NCBI GenBank assembly: GCA_003427395.1 | Contig: BFEA01000740.1 | Location: forward strand, 339,724 to 364,356 | Reading direction: 5' to 3' | DNA length: 24,633 nt | From: Chara braunii | Lineage: Eukaryota; Streptophyta; Charophyceae; Charales; Characeae | Shown: positions 1-9,284 of the stretch, piece by piece | Layout of the letters: each line of letters begins with the position of its first letter | Position numbering within the stretch: position 1 is the stretch's first letter | Program-made: the position numbers and the translations under genes | The notes under the pieces: model-generated | What the model was told of the DNA's origin: nothing | The model's input: only the letters and a program-made list of their open reading frames with translations | Databases searched by the model: none

Positions 1-90
<90 letters not shown>
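1..90. repeat. (AG)n microsatellite
   Basis: A nearly pure AG dinucleotide run fills the left edge. It is interrupted once by ACTC near 53-56 and decays into GGGTGAGAGAG at about 88. LINE-A begins directly after it, so it may be the target or may hide the true 5' end of that element. Confidence 0.97.
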
Positions 91-91
<1 letters not shown>

Positions 92-166
92 GAGAGAGAT
101 CACCAGCAGATTTTGAGAGGGCTAACCAAGTGCAGGGAAGTGAGTTTCCGCACACCCAACACTGCA

Positions 167-2762
167 ATGGCATCAGAGCTCGAACGGGTGAGGAAATCCG
201 TGGGTAAATGCTATGATGAGGGAGTTTGTCCAGACGATATCAGTTTGGGGAAAGTGGTAGAGGATGCACTGGGGAAAAGGTTTGTAGTAAACGAGGCAGT
301 GGACAAGGTGAAAGAGCAGTGGTCGAAAGAGAGGTCGGTGGTAGTCATCTTCCCAGGAGATCACAAAACTTGGCAAGGTGGGTAAAAGAAAATTTGATTA
401 GAGCATACGAGGATGGATGGACAACAGACAGGATGTTTCATCCAGATGCTAGAAAAGGCTGGGTCAAATTTGAAGGGCCGAATGTGGCCTCGTACGTGGC
501 CAAGGCAAAAGAGATTGCGGACTGGTTAATCCAACAGAAGGAACTCAAGATCAACTTGGATCATAAAGATTATGTTGTCTCCTTCAAACCAAGACGTTCC
601 AAGTAGGAACTCCAAGACGTCCGAATCCAAGAACCAGAAACCAAATTCTGGATCATGGCGCTCAGAGTTCAACTGGAAGCCTACTACTACTTCTAGCTAT
701 GCACCCTCCAGGACCGGCCCAAGTTGATGAACGTGAAAATTGACATGCCTCCAGGCGCTCACTCCAAAATTGATGGCGAGTTAGTAATCCAGTTACCCAA
801 AGGAGAACAATGGACGGTAGTAGAGATCGTATCACCCTACATTGACTGGTGCCGGAGATGCAGATGGTACTATCATACCGAAGCTAACTGTCCTCGTCAG
901 AGACAGAATGAGGAAGGGAGAAGAGTGAATGGGGAAGGGCAAGGAGGGCACAAGGTGAGATACAAAGAATTCCTTCTTAACCAGGGGCAATCAGAGAGAT
1001 CAAGAACAGAACCAAGAAAAGGAGTTAACCTGCAGCAGGAACGTGGCCAAACTGCAGGGGCACCACTTAGGCAGGGACATCCAAACCTCCATAGACTAGG
1101 AAGCCAAGGGGTTCAAGGCCGTGACTTTGGTTCCCAGAGTGTACTCCAACATCAACCGGTGGGCACAATTGCAGCAGCCCCCAACGATGGGCCCCATGAG
1201 GCCAATCGAATGAGGGGACAGGGTCCCACGGCCCAAGCAAGTGGCATCAACGGTCTCAGGGCCCAAGGAGGTGATCCTCAGGGAAGTACTCAAGGATGGG
1301 GTGGAGTTCAGACAAACGGTACTCACCAGAGAAACGCACAGCGCTGGGGGGATGAACAGGCTGCGGGAGCGGATACATCCCTCATGAGTCATGCCACCAT
1401 GGATGCCGAGGACAGATTGGCCGAATGGAGACCCAAATCAGATGGGGGGTTCAGCATGGGACGAAGGATATTCATGTCAACCAGCCCACCCGAGTTGGCG
1501 GGATGCATCTTGGCAAAATCACCCGACTCGTCCACATGCTGCAGGGAGCGGCGAGCAGCATCCAACACATAGTAATCAATACCAGTCAATGAACATTATC
1601 CAGCACCCCTGGCCTAGGTATCCCACCGATGCCTATGACTGGAGAAACTATGTACCTTTTAGTCCAGGGAGAGAGTTCACCCCCATAGAGTCGCACAGAG
1701 GGGAAAAATGGGGCACATTCGATGGAAGGCGTTAGAAGAACAGCAGTGCAAAGTGGAATACATGGAAAAAAGGTAGCTGGAGAAATAGAGAAGAAAACAC
1801 CCAGACTTGGAAACTCAGTGAGCATGTCCAGACTCAGGGAATAAGGGAGGAAGAAGTGGAAGGGGAGAGGGTGTCCGGAGGGCACTCGAGGAGAGACTCA
1901 AGAAGCCAGAGGGAATTGTCCAAGATATCGATCTCGTCACAGTCAAGAGTTCATTGGGGCAGCGAGTGTGGCGAAGAGTTGAGAAACTCCCTCAACCCAG
2001 AGGAGTCGTCCTCCATGGAGAGCTCAGCAGCATCAAGGAGCAAACAAGATCCGGACTCCAGACGCGCAGCGGGCAGCGACAGACGAGCAGCAACTATATC
2101 AAGGAACCAAATGGAAACTGTGCAACGTTGCCTAGTGCCACTCCTATGCACTCGGGTGGAAGAAGGAGTGTCCTTCCTCACCCTGGTTAACGAAGAAGGA
2201 TCCCCGGTGCTACCTTCCACGCCGGTGGAAGTCTTCCCGAATCCCAACCCCCACCACTATCTTGGACGCAACCAGGAAGCTATTCGAAGAGCACGTCCCG
2301 GTGAGGCTGATTCCACACTCCACAACGGCAAGTGTGATATGTGAGACAGTGCAAGGGTACGTGAAGATGTACTTTCTGCTGTTGGATGCTAGGATCCCAC
2401 CTAAACTGGCAAACACCTTGGCACAATCAGGAATCAGGTGGTTTAGGATGGACCTGGTACGAGAAAGGACCCTGCACGAATCATTCATCCAAGTACTACC
2501 GGGAATATCTGCGAAGAACCTGTTGAATGTGAATGAGAAACTCTTGGAAGATGAGAATCTACACTCAAAGTTTCTGTTGAGCAGCCTGACGGAGGAATGG
2601 AGGCCATATACCAGGACCTCCTCCTCCAGGGGCAGTTCAGTCCACAGATCAAAGGGCACAGTAAACAGACAAGAAGAGAGATCAGTGGAACTAGAAAGAT
2701 TGAGAACCCCCTCCCACATCCAAGAGCACGCGGGCACTGTCCAAGCAGATGGACAAACTTAG
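167..2762 (+). pseudogene. LINE-A ORF1 (nucleic-acid-binding protein), broken
   Basis: LINE ORF1 proteins bind the element RNA. I start at ATG 167 (MASELERVRK). The frame shifts near 350 and continues through a conserved-looking block (ENLIRAYEDGWTTDRMFHPD). In-frame TAGs lie at 604-606 and 694-696. The CCHC knuckle is at 850-891 (C850, C859, H874, C889; CX2CX4HX4C, context DWCRRCRWYYHTEANC). A Gln/Gly/His-rich linker follows, with a frame change near 1390 and a TAG at 1733-1735. Frame changes again near 2260. The last block, 2262-2762, reads cleanly (RIPPKLANTLAQSGIRWFR) and looks like a folded C-terminal domain I cannot name. I recall similar proteins from Chara but cannot verify this. Frame joins are inferred from continuity of sense. 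Confidence 0.75.
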
Positions 2763-5700
2763 AGTGTTTTTTTGGAATGTGAGGGGCCTGGGAGACACAT
2801 GTGGCAGATACAAAAGGCGAAGGCTGAAGGCGTGGATCCACGAGTGGAGGGCGAACTGCATCCTACTGCAAGAAACAAAGCTTAACGAAGATAAAGTAAA
2901 GGAAATCAGCACATGGTGGGAGGGTCCATAGGTGTGGGCTCCGGCGCAGGGAACTCGTGGAGGAGTTGTTGTCTTGCTCCATCGTGACCTTAATGAATAA
3001 TGAGGAATGGGTCTTTATGACAGTGTATGCTCCAACCAAAGTGGGGGGTAGAGTAAAATTCCTAAAAAGACTCGGGTTACACGTTCCAATAACTGAGAGA
3101 CTAGTACTAGCAACTTAGCAAGGGACTGGAATCTGTCATTGGATGAAGCGTTGCGGTTAGACTCTCCTGCAACAGATCATCAGGATGTGCGTGAGCTGTT
3201 GGACTTCTGCTCAGAATTGTCGCTGTCCGATCCGTTCCCGGTCCTAAGCCCAGGCGACCTATGCTATACCTGGATCTCTCACCATTACAGAGATAGGCAA
3301 ATGGTAACCAGAAGGCGGTTAGACTATTTCCTCTTGGGGGAACCCATGCTGGGAAAAGTGACAGCATTACGTCATGTCTGTGACCCACTGTCGGATTACA
3401 AACTGGTGGTCACAGACATTCGTCTGAAGGTAGGAACAAAAAGTGGCAGAGGGGTTTTTCGCCTTAACAGTCAGGTTTTGGAAGACGCAGGGGTGAAGGA
3501 CTGGGTCACTGACCATATGAGTAAGTGGGGGCAAGATCTTTGTTCGACTCTGTGGCAGATTGGATGGACGGTGGACTCGCTATCATCTCAGGAGTTCTGG
3601 ATGTAGTGTCAAGAATCCTGGCCAGAAACAGGAACAAGGCGGAGGGGGAGTGCAAGAAGAGAGTGGAAGAGGCGAAAGAGCGCATGGAAGGGCATCCCAT
3701 CTCGATGATGGTGTGGGCAGCGCAGCGGGAAAAAAGGATGGCAGAGTGGGAGGAATTGCAGGCAGAGAAACAAAAGAGATGGTCGGAACTGCTGAAGGAG
3801 AAAGGGATAGAGACGAATGACTCCAACCAAACCGGTATCAACAACATATGGTAGCACTAAAGCATCCATTTGATGAGTCCGCCCCCTTGGCGTGTTCGGC
3901 CTCAGGCATGCTCCAATATGCAAGGATGCAGTACTCGGACATCTTAACCACCAAATGGCTCAAGATGAGGTTTACACTGATCTTTCAAGAGAATCGGACA
4001 TATGGGAGGACACCTTGGTGACGCTACCTGTGACAGCAAGATTGGATATGGACCACCCACTCACTGTAAAATAAACGAAACAAACCTTGAGGGTGATGGC
4101 GAAAGGGAAGTCACCGGGAGTAGATGGTTTGACGGTGGAGTTCTACAGGGCGAACTGGGCAATACTAGGTCCGCCGTTGGTAGAGGTCTACAATTAAGTG
4201 CTAACGGGAGGTCGTCTCGGAAAAGGAATGACACACGGAGTTATCGCAGTAATGTTCAAGAAAGGAGACAAGTCGGAAGTGAGGAACTGGCGCCCGATCT
4301 CGTTGCTGAGCGTCTCATACAAGATACTGACAAAAACGCTCGCCCGCCGGTTAGCCAAGTACCTACCGAATCTGGTCGAACGAGATCAAGGGGCATTTGC
4401 GCAAGGGCACTCGATCTTTGATAATATCGTAACAACATTAGAAGCCTTGGAAGTGGGCATGGACACGTCAGTCCTTCTCCTAAACCTGGAGAAGGCGTTC
4501 GACAAGGTAGGCTGGGCATTCGTACTCACTACCTTGAGAAGGGTGGCGTTCGGGAATGGGTTTTGTGCTTGGACCATAGTCATGTACTCCTTGTCAACCT
4601 CAGCTGTTATGATTAATGGTCACCTGTCCGACCCCTTCCCGCTGTCTAGGTCACTCAGACAAGGTTGCCCACTAGTCCCTTTAGTTTTCGTCCTCCAACT
4701 TGAAGTGTTGCTGAACCGCATTCGCCGACACCCAAATATAAGAGGTCTGCGGCTGCACACGGGGGAGGAATGTCGGGTAAAAGCACTTGCTGATGACCTG
4801 TTAGTTGTTTGTGATAACACTGTTCCTTCGCTGTCAGCCTTGAAATCTGTGCCGCGTGAGTACTCACTTTTTTCCGAAGCCACTGTGAACTGGAACAAGT
4901 CCACCTACCTGCTCCCAGAGCAGTTCACTTTGAAAGTTCAGTGGGGTATGAGAAGGGTGGAAAGTGGAGAAGAAGAAAGATTTTTGGGAGTCCTGATAAG
5001 CTTGCAGATAAAAGTGTCAGCGCAGCCTGCGCAGGGTCTGCTGCTGCAGCAGCGAATAGCGACAAGGCTCGGAATGTGGGGTACCGCCTGGCACCTCTCG
5101 CTGGTAGGACGTGCCTTGGTATCCAATGTCTCTCTCTTCTCCATTCTCCGGTTCGTCACTACCGTGAGAGAACTGGCGACCGGGGTGGTAAAGGCAATCA
5201 GAAGACTGGTGGCCCGTTTCATTTGGAAACCAAGGGCAAGTAACTTTGAGGGATTTATTTCCAAAGTGGCGTTAGACATACTGTCATTCCCAAGAGGGGA
5301 AGGAGGGCTGGGTCTGGTGGACCCTGCACGAAGGAACCAGGCCCAACTCCGGGGCTGGGTATCGAAGGTGGCCAACCAGCGAGAAAGAGAGCACTGGGTG
5401 ACTCTAGCAGATACCATCCTCATGGACGAATGTGGACTCAGCAGACCGGAAGACACCTGGGCTTGCCTCTTCATGCCGTCGTTCACGAAAAGAAAGCTGA
5501 AATCAGCATTCTGGGAAGCCATCCGGAAAGCCTGGAACAAGGTCCCCCCAGATGTGCAACGACCACCGGTCACCAAGGAGGAGGTGTTGGATCAACTTAT
5601 CTTCTTCGAAAACCCAGTGCTCATAGATAAAGCTACGGGTACTCTAGTCATGGCAGATGGCTCCACTGGAACATTTGGCCAGACCTGGGTCCGAAAGGGC

Positions 5701-6980
5701 ATAGTACGCATTGCGGACATTTGGTGCCCGATCTTGGGAGGGTGGAAACCACTACGAGACATTAAAAGGATGCTCAGAGGTTTGCACAGCATTGGATCCA
5801 GGTTGCTGAAAGCATCCCGCAAGACTGGTATCGTCTTCTCAGCCCGGAGGGTGTGGACCCTCTGGGAACCTGGTATCTCTCAGAACGGGAACTTCAAGAG
5901 GTCGCTGAGGTGGTGTGGAAGGTTCTAGAGATTCTCCCCAGTGGCTTTCGGAGAGTGGAAAGGTGGAGTTGCCAAGGACCGATGAAGACTCTGACCCGGG
6001 TAGACGAACGTACAATACAGATTTGGGACAACCCAACACAGATACGGGTGACAGAGAAGAGGAGCAGAAGCCCTACCTCACAGACTCTTTCCTGGGTCGG
6101 CAGAAAACCCCTAAGGAAGCTGAGCATTGATCCACTGGGCTGGGCATGGAAGGGGAAAGCAAAAGCAGACTTGGCATTGAGCTTGGTAGACTACTCGTCA
6201 GCACACAGATACAGGCTGTCCTCCACCAAACTCAAATCGCCTGCGCAAACCGCCATCCCCCGTTGGCAAGCGGTGTGGAATGAAGACTTATCAGAGGCTG
6301 AACCTTAGTTCAGAAGGCTGTGGGGGATCTTGACTTACCTGCTCAATGGGAAGCACGTCAGTCTCCTCTGGCTGCTTTCACTGATGGTCACGCCCGCAGC
6401 AGTATGGCTGGTAAGTAAAGGAATGGAGGTGAATTTGGGTTGCACAAGATGTAGATGGCCATTTGAATCGACCCGTCATCTGTGGTGGGAATGCCCGACC
6501 TCCAAGCGGATCTGGAACTGGTGGGCTCACCACTGGAGGGAGTACGGGGGTCAAGCAGTGGATTGGGAGGAGACATGGGTCTTATTGGGCTTTCTGCCAT
6601 TCGAAGTGTCCGGACACAGTGGCTGGGGGTATATCACACATGTTGTGAGAGGGCTCATCTGTGATGTTATTTGGAGAGATAGGAACAGGTCGAGATTCCA
6701 GAAGCGACCGTTCTCAGACCTCAAAGTCAAAAGTCGTATCAAACAAGGCCTGAAGCACGCCATCCGGGTGGACTGGAGGAAGAGAGCGAAGTCCGGAAAA
6801 GGAACCAGCAAACAGTACCGGTGGTTCCTTCACACTTGGGCAAGGAGTCCCCAGTTGGCTGCCGTTCACCCAAGGAGAGGACTGGTTCTATCAAGATGGT
6901 TAACAGAAACGCAAATCCGAAGGCCAGGTCAGCCGGGCAATGAGACAAACCGACTGCAGGCAAGAAGGGGTCCTGAGTGA
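2749..6980 (+). pseudogene. LINE-A ORF2 (endonuclease-RT-zinc finger polyprotein), broken
   Basis: ORF2 would nick target DNA and copy the element RNA. ATG 2749 lies inside the end of ORF1 and gives MDKLRVFFWNVRGLG. The endonuclease spans about 2749-3450: N of FFWNVRGLG, E of LLQETKL, GTRGGVVVLLH, RRRLDYF, and an SDH-type motif read as SDY at 3391-3399. Stops lie at 2929 and 2998, and shifts near 3000-3110, 3525 and 3950. RT begins near 4096 (KGKSPGVDGLTVEF), with stops at 4072 and 4195. NWRPISLL is present. Motif A reads NLEKAFDKVGW with Asn for the catalytic Asp at 4483-4485. Motif B is RQGCPLVPLVF and motif C is ADD. The frame shifts near 5850 and a stop lies at 6306. A CX2CX8HX4C finger sits at 6441-6494. 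The end at 6980 is the first stop after it. Confidence 0.9.
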
Positions 6981-7742
6981 CACCAGACAGAGCAAGACAA
7001 AGAGCAGATGCTCAAAGCTAGCCAGTAGTAGACCTGCTGAACACGATTCTGGCTATCATAGAGCAGGTGGCTGGTGTAGGGGGTGGAATTTCACTCTGTT
7101 TTTAGTTTCGTAGTCCTTGTAACCAGGGTACTCGGTTAGGGGGACTGTAGATAGATAGAAGAGTGCCCTCTCGAACCAGGACACTCGGTTCTTCAGAGCC
7201 GCAGTGGGCTATTACCAGAGTGTCTGTAGGACCCGGACACGTTGCTCTGGGCCACGTTAGTCCCAGACTCAGTCTAGCTTACAGCTTAGTCGATGTTTCG
7301 ACTTGGACAATCATATCTAGCCTGGAAGGTTCACTCCCTCATTGGAATGAAAGTTGTTTCAATAATTGAATTATCTGTATGTCTAGAAGTATGGCTCTAC
7401 TTCTTAACTAGCATTACTTTGTCTTTCGCGCAAGTACCTAGTGTGAGTATTTGTTCGGGATTTGGTTATCTCAGCAGGTTCGTCTTCAGACCCAGTATTA
7501 GCCCTAAGTATTGATACTCGTTCCGTAGGAAGTTCTGTAGTAACACCTGGTCGGTTACCTTTGTAGCTTCGAATCTATAGTAGGATTTGGAAAGTCGTAG
7601 TTAGTGACGTTCTGCAGGCACAAGCCTGTAAGCTAAGCTGGCTGATGCTGCCAAGTACTCCGGGTTGAATTGTGAGGTCCCCGGCCTCAATTCTTTGTTA
7701 TAATGGACTGAAGTGTTATATATATATATATATATATATATA
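6981..7742 (+). other. LINE-A 3' UTR with terminal hairpin and (TA)n tail
   Basis: This non-coding stretch follows ORF2. It holds two copies of AACCAGG(R)(Y)ACTCGGTT at 7121-7137 and 7174-7190. Near the end, at 7673-7689, is a hairpin with stem TGAGGT/GCCTCA. The element finishes in 13 TA units (7717-7742) rather than poly(A). From GCACAAGCC (about 7619) to the hairpin the sequence aligns with LINE-C 22138-22203. Confidence 0.7.
7673..7689 (+). other. conserved LINE 3'-terminal hairpin (LINE-A copy)
   Basis: The stem TGAGGT pairs with GCCTCA around a CCCCG-type loop, and the pair at the loop end is U-G. The LINE-C copy at 22185-22201 has U-A at the same place, so pairing is kept although the sequence changed. 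Some LINE families have their own 3' stem-loop recognised by RT; that role here is inference. Confidence 0.55.
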
Positions 7743-7803
7743 ACTCATTTTTGTGACTGACTCCCGTGTACTTAAACTTTCCCCAAGATTTAATTATGAT
7801 ATG
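7743..7803. other. short spacer, no feature
   Basis: About 60 bp of AT-rich unique-looking DNA lies between the LINE-A tail and the RE-D target site. I see no coding or structural signal. Confidence 0.5.
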
Positions 7804-8030
7804 AACCTCCATGATAGCAACAGGCCGGGCTGCTCATCCAAAAAAAAAAAAAAAGGAACCGTTGCTTCAGCCCATATCGCTGAGCTCGCACGATACTTTG
7901 CATGAGGACAGTATGAGGATTTTGGGGGCGGGCAGGGAGACAAAGGAGGTCCCACTGCAGTGGTGCCCCCCAGTGGCTCCTGCCGGTAACAAGCCAGGCC
8001 AAGGGGGTTGGGAAAAGGCGGACAGGGGCT

Positions 8031-8149
8031 GCTACTACAGTCTTCCCCCGAATACAACGTACGGTCAGTATAGCTGAATTTGGGGCATCTTTCAGTCTAA
8101 ATTCAGCTATAATGACCGTACGTTGTATTCAGGTGAAGACTGTAGTAGC
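8031..8149. repeat. 50-bp near-perfect fold-back (miRNA-precursor-like or MITE-like)
   Basis: The left arm 8031-8080 and right arm 8100-8149 are reverse complements at 47 of 50 positions, separated by 19 nt. The core shared by both arms is AATACAACGTACGGTCA. One or two more base pairs form at the loop side. I see no flanking TSD that would prove a separate transposon. The shape, about 119 nt with small internal mismatches, is like a young plant MIR or siRNA hairpin, but a fold-back transposon or inverted duplication fits equally well. Confidence 0.85.
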
Positions 8150-8239
8150 TTTCTGAGTAGGATCTGGCATCCGGCGTCATGGTGATGGATGAAGAGGCAG
8201 ACCCCCTTTTTTTGGTTTCAAACACTCAAAGGCATGGGA

Positions 8240-8260
8240 TGCTGGACCCGGTTTCCAGCA
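8240..8260 (+). other. 3'-region hairpin module (copy in RE-D)
   Basis: Stem TGCTGGA, 7-nt loop CCCGGTT, stem TCCAGCA, preceded by GGCATGGGA. It is identical in stem and loop to two LINE-B copies. It lies about 140 nt upstream of the A-rich tail. Confidence 0.8.
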
Positions 8261-8485
8261 TGGTTGTCTTCAGAATCTCTGTTCGTTTCATGCTCATGTT
8301 GTTCCTCAATCTTCTATCTATGTAGATCATAAGTTACGCTGCCCCCGGTTCTCCGCACGTGCTGCTCCCCTCGAATAGATGGGAGCTTGTGCTCAAAGAA
8401 AAAAAAAAAGAAAAAAAAAGAAAAAAAAAGAAAAAAAAAAAGAAAAAAAAAAACCTCCATGATAGCGCAGTGATCATGACATACT

Positions 8486-8529
8486 ACCTAGGTCTGTATT
8501 TTTTTTTTTTTTTAAACCTAGGTCTGTAT
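8486..8529 (-). mobile_element. tail-only retro-insertion: T14AA between 14-bp repeats
   Basis: ACCTAGGTCTGTAT occurs at 8486-8499 and again at 8516-8529. Only fourteen T and AA separate the copies. This is what a minus-strand poly(A) tail inserted with a TSD, but with almost no element body, would look like. Slippage at a T-run would not duplicate the flanking 14 bp. Confidence 0.65.
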
Positions 8530-9284
8530 ATCCTTCGACTGTGAACAATCACACAGGACAGGCATCCAGATACAGCAAAGGGAGGAGATAGACACAGACA
8601 GGGACATGGAAACTGACGAAGATGAGGACCATGGAAGATAAAAGCAAAATCCCGAACGCGGCATTAATCTGAAGAATAGAGTGAAGCACAAAATGCTCGG
8701 CACGACAGGCGTGGACCCGACCGGTTTCTGCTGGCCGCCTACCAGCCTCATCAGGGGTCAATTTGTCAGTGCCTACTGACGGTACAGTGACCGCTTTATA
8801 CCTTGCAAGACTTGGTGAAAAGACTACCTAAAGGCTACTGTTATCAGAGAATAGCCACCAAAAAGTCACCAGTTCGAAACACCAAGTCATCCAAATGCAC
8901 CACCTTCTGCCTACACCGCTTCGAGAACCACTCAATGGTACCCAAGTTCGAGCCCCGAAAATACTTAACGCCGCGAGTTAATCGACTGCATCACTTCCTG
9001 CCTACGCCACTCAGGAACCACTACCCGATACCACAGTTTTGAGTCCCGACAGAGAGCCAGTCCACAGATCAAGTAACAGGTCCGAGCTCGAAACCCAGCT
9101 CCACACTAACAGGGGCGGAAATTACTAACAACACAAAGTAAAAAAGGTATACACCACTGAACTTCAGGTTGACAGTTCGAATCTTTAGCCCAAAGCTCAT
9201 GTGAAATAAAAGACCGACAAAATCCCAAAGCATCAGTATCCGACCCCCTAGTACATAACCCAGAGAATATCATTGTGTCCACGA
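8530..9284. other. non-coding stretch with repeated GTTCGA-like motifs
   Basis: There is no credible coding sequence. A diverged repeat of about 91 bp is visible: blocks starting at 8896 and 8987 share CTGCCTAC, then GAACCACT, then a GTTCGAG/GTTTTGAG box followed by CCCCGA or CCCGA. Similar boxes occur near 8872, 9085 and 9173. They resemble a tRNA T-arm or B-box, but I cannot fold any complete tRNA. The stretch may be the 3' flank of the minus-strand RT element that follows. Confidence 0.4.

Larger units (their letters stand above)
91..7742 (+). mobile_element. LINE-A: near-full-length non-LTR retrotransposon, inactive
   Basis: This is a LINE of about 7.6 kb. In order it carries a short 5' leader, ORF1 with a CCHC zinc knuckle, ORF2 with an APE-type endonuclease, RT and C-terminal zinc finger, a 3' UTR of about 760 nt, and a (TA)n tail. 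ORF1 and ORF2 overlap by 14 nt, as in some plant LINEs. Both ORFs have several stops and frameshifts, so the copy is dead. The 5' boundary is approximate because the element abuts the AG microsatellite, and I found no TSD. Its last 120 nt match the 3' end of LINE-C, so the two belong to one lineage. Confidence 0.88.
7804..8466 (+). mobile_element. RE-D: 633-bp poly(A)-tailed retroelement with 15-bp TSDs
   Basis: Perfect direct repeats AACCTCCATGATAGC at 7804-7818 and 8452-8466 flank the segment 7819-8451. That segment ends in an A-rich tail of A-runs separated by single G (about 8397-8451). This is the signature of target-primed reverse transcription. The body has no credible ORF. It contains an internal A15 at 7840-7854, a palindrome CCACTGCAGTGG at 7952-7963, a 50-bp fold-back (8031-8149) and one copy of the TGCTGGA/TCCAGCA hairpin (8240-8260). 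It may be a SINE, a 5'-truncated LINE 3' end or a copied transcript. The hairpin it shares with LINE-B and LINE-C suggests mobilisation by a related LINE. Confidence 0.85.

Noticed and set aside
1-7760. Target duplication for LINE-A
   Set aside because: I compared the sequence after the (TA)n tail with that around 50-170 and found no matching repeat.
8699-8730. Possible sixth copy of the TGCTGGA hairpin (TGGACCCGACCGGTTTCTGC)
   Set aside because: The two stem halves do not pair, so only loose similarity remains.
8860-8960. tRNA gene suggested by AAGTTCGAGCCCC
   Set aside because: The T-stem does not pair, and no acceptor or D-arm can be found at the right distance.
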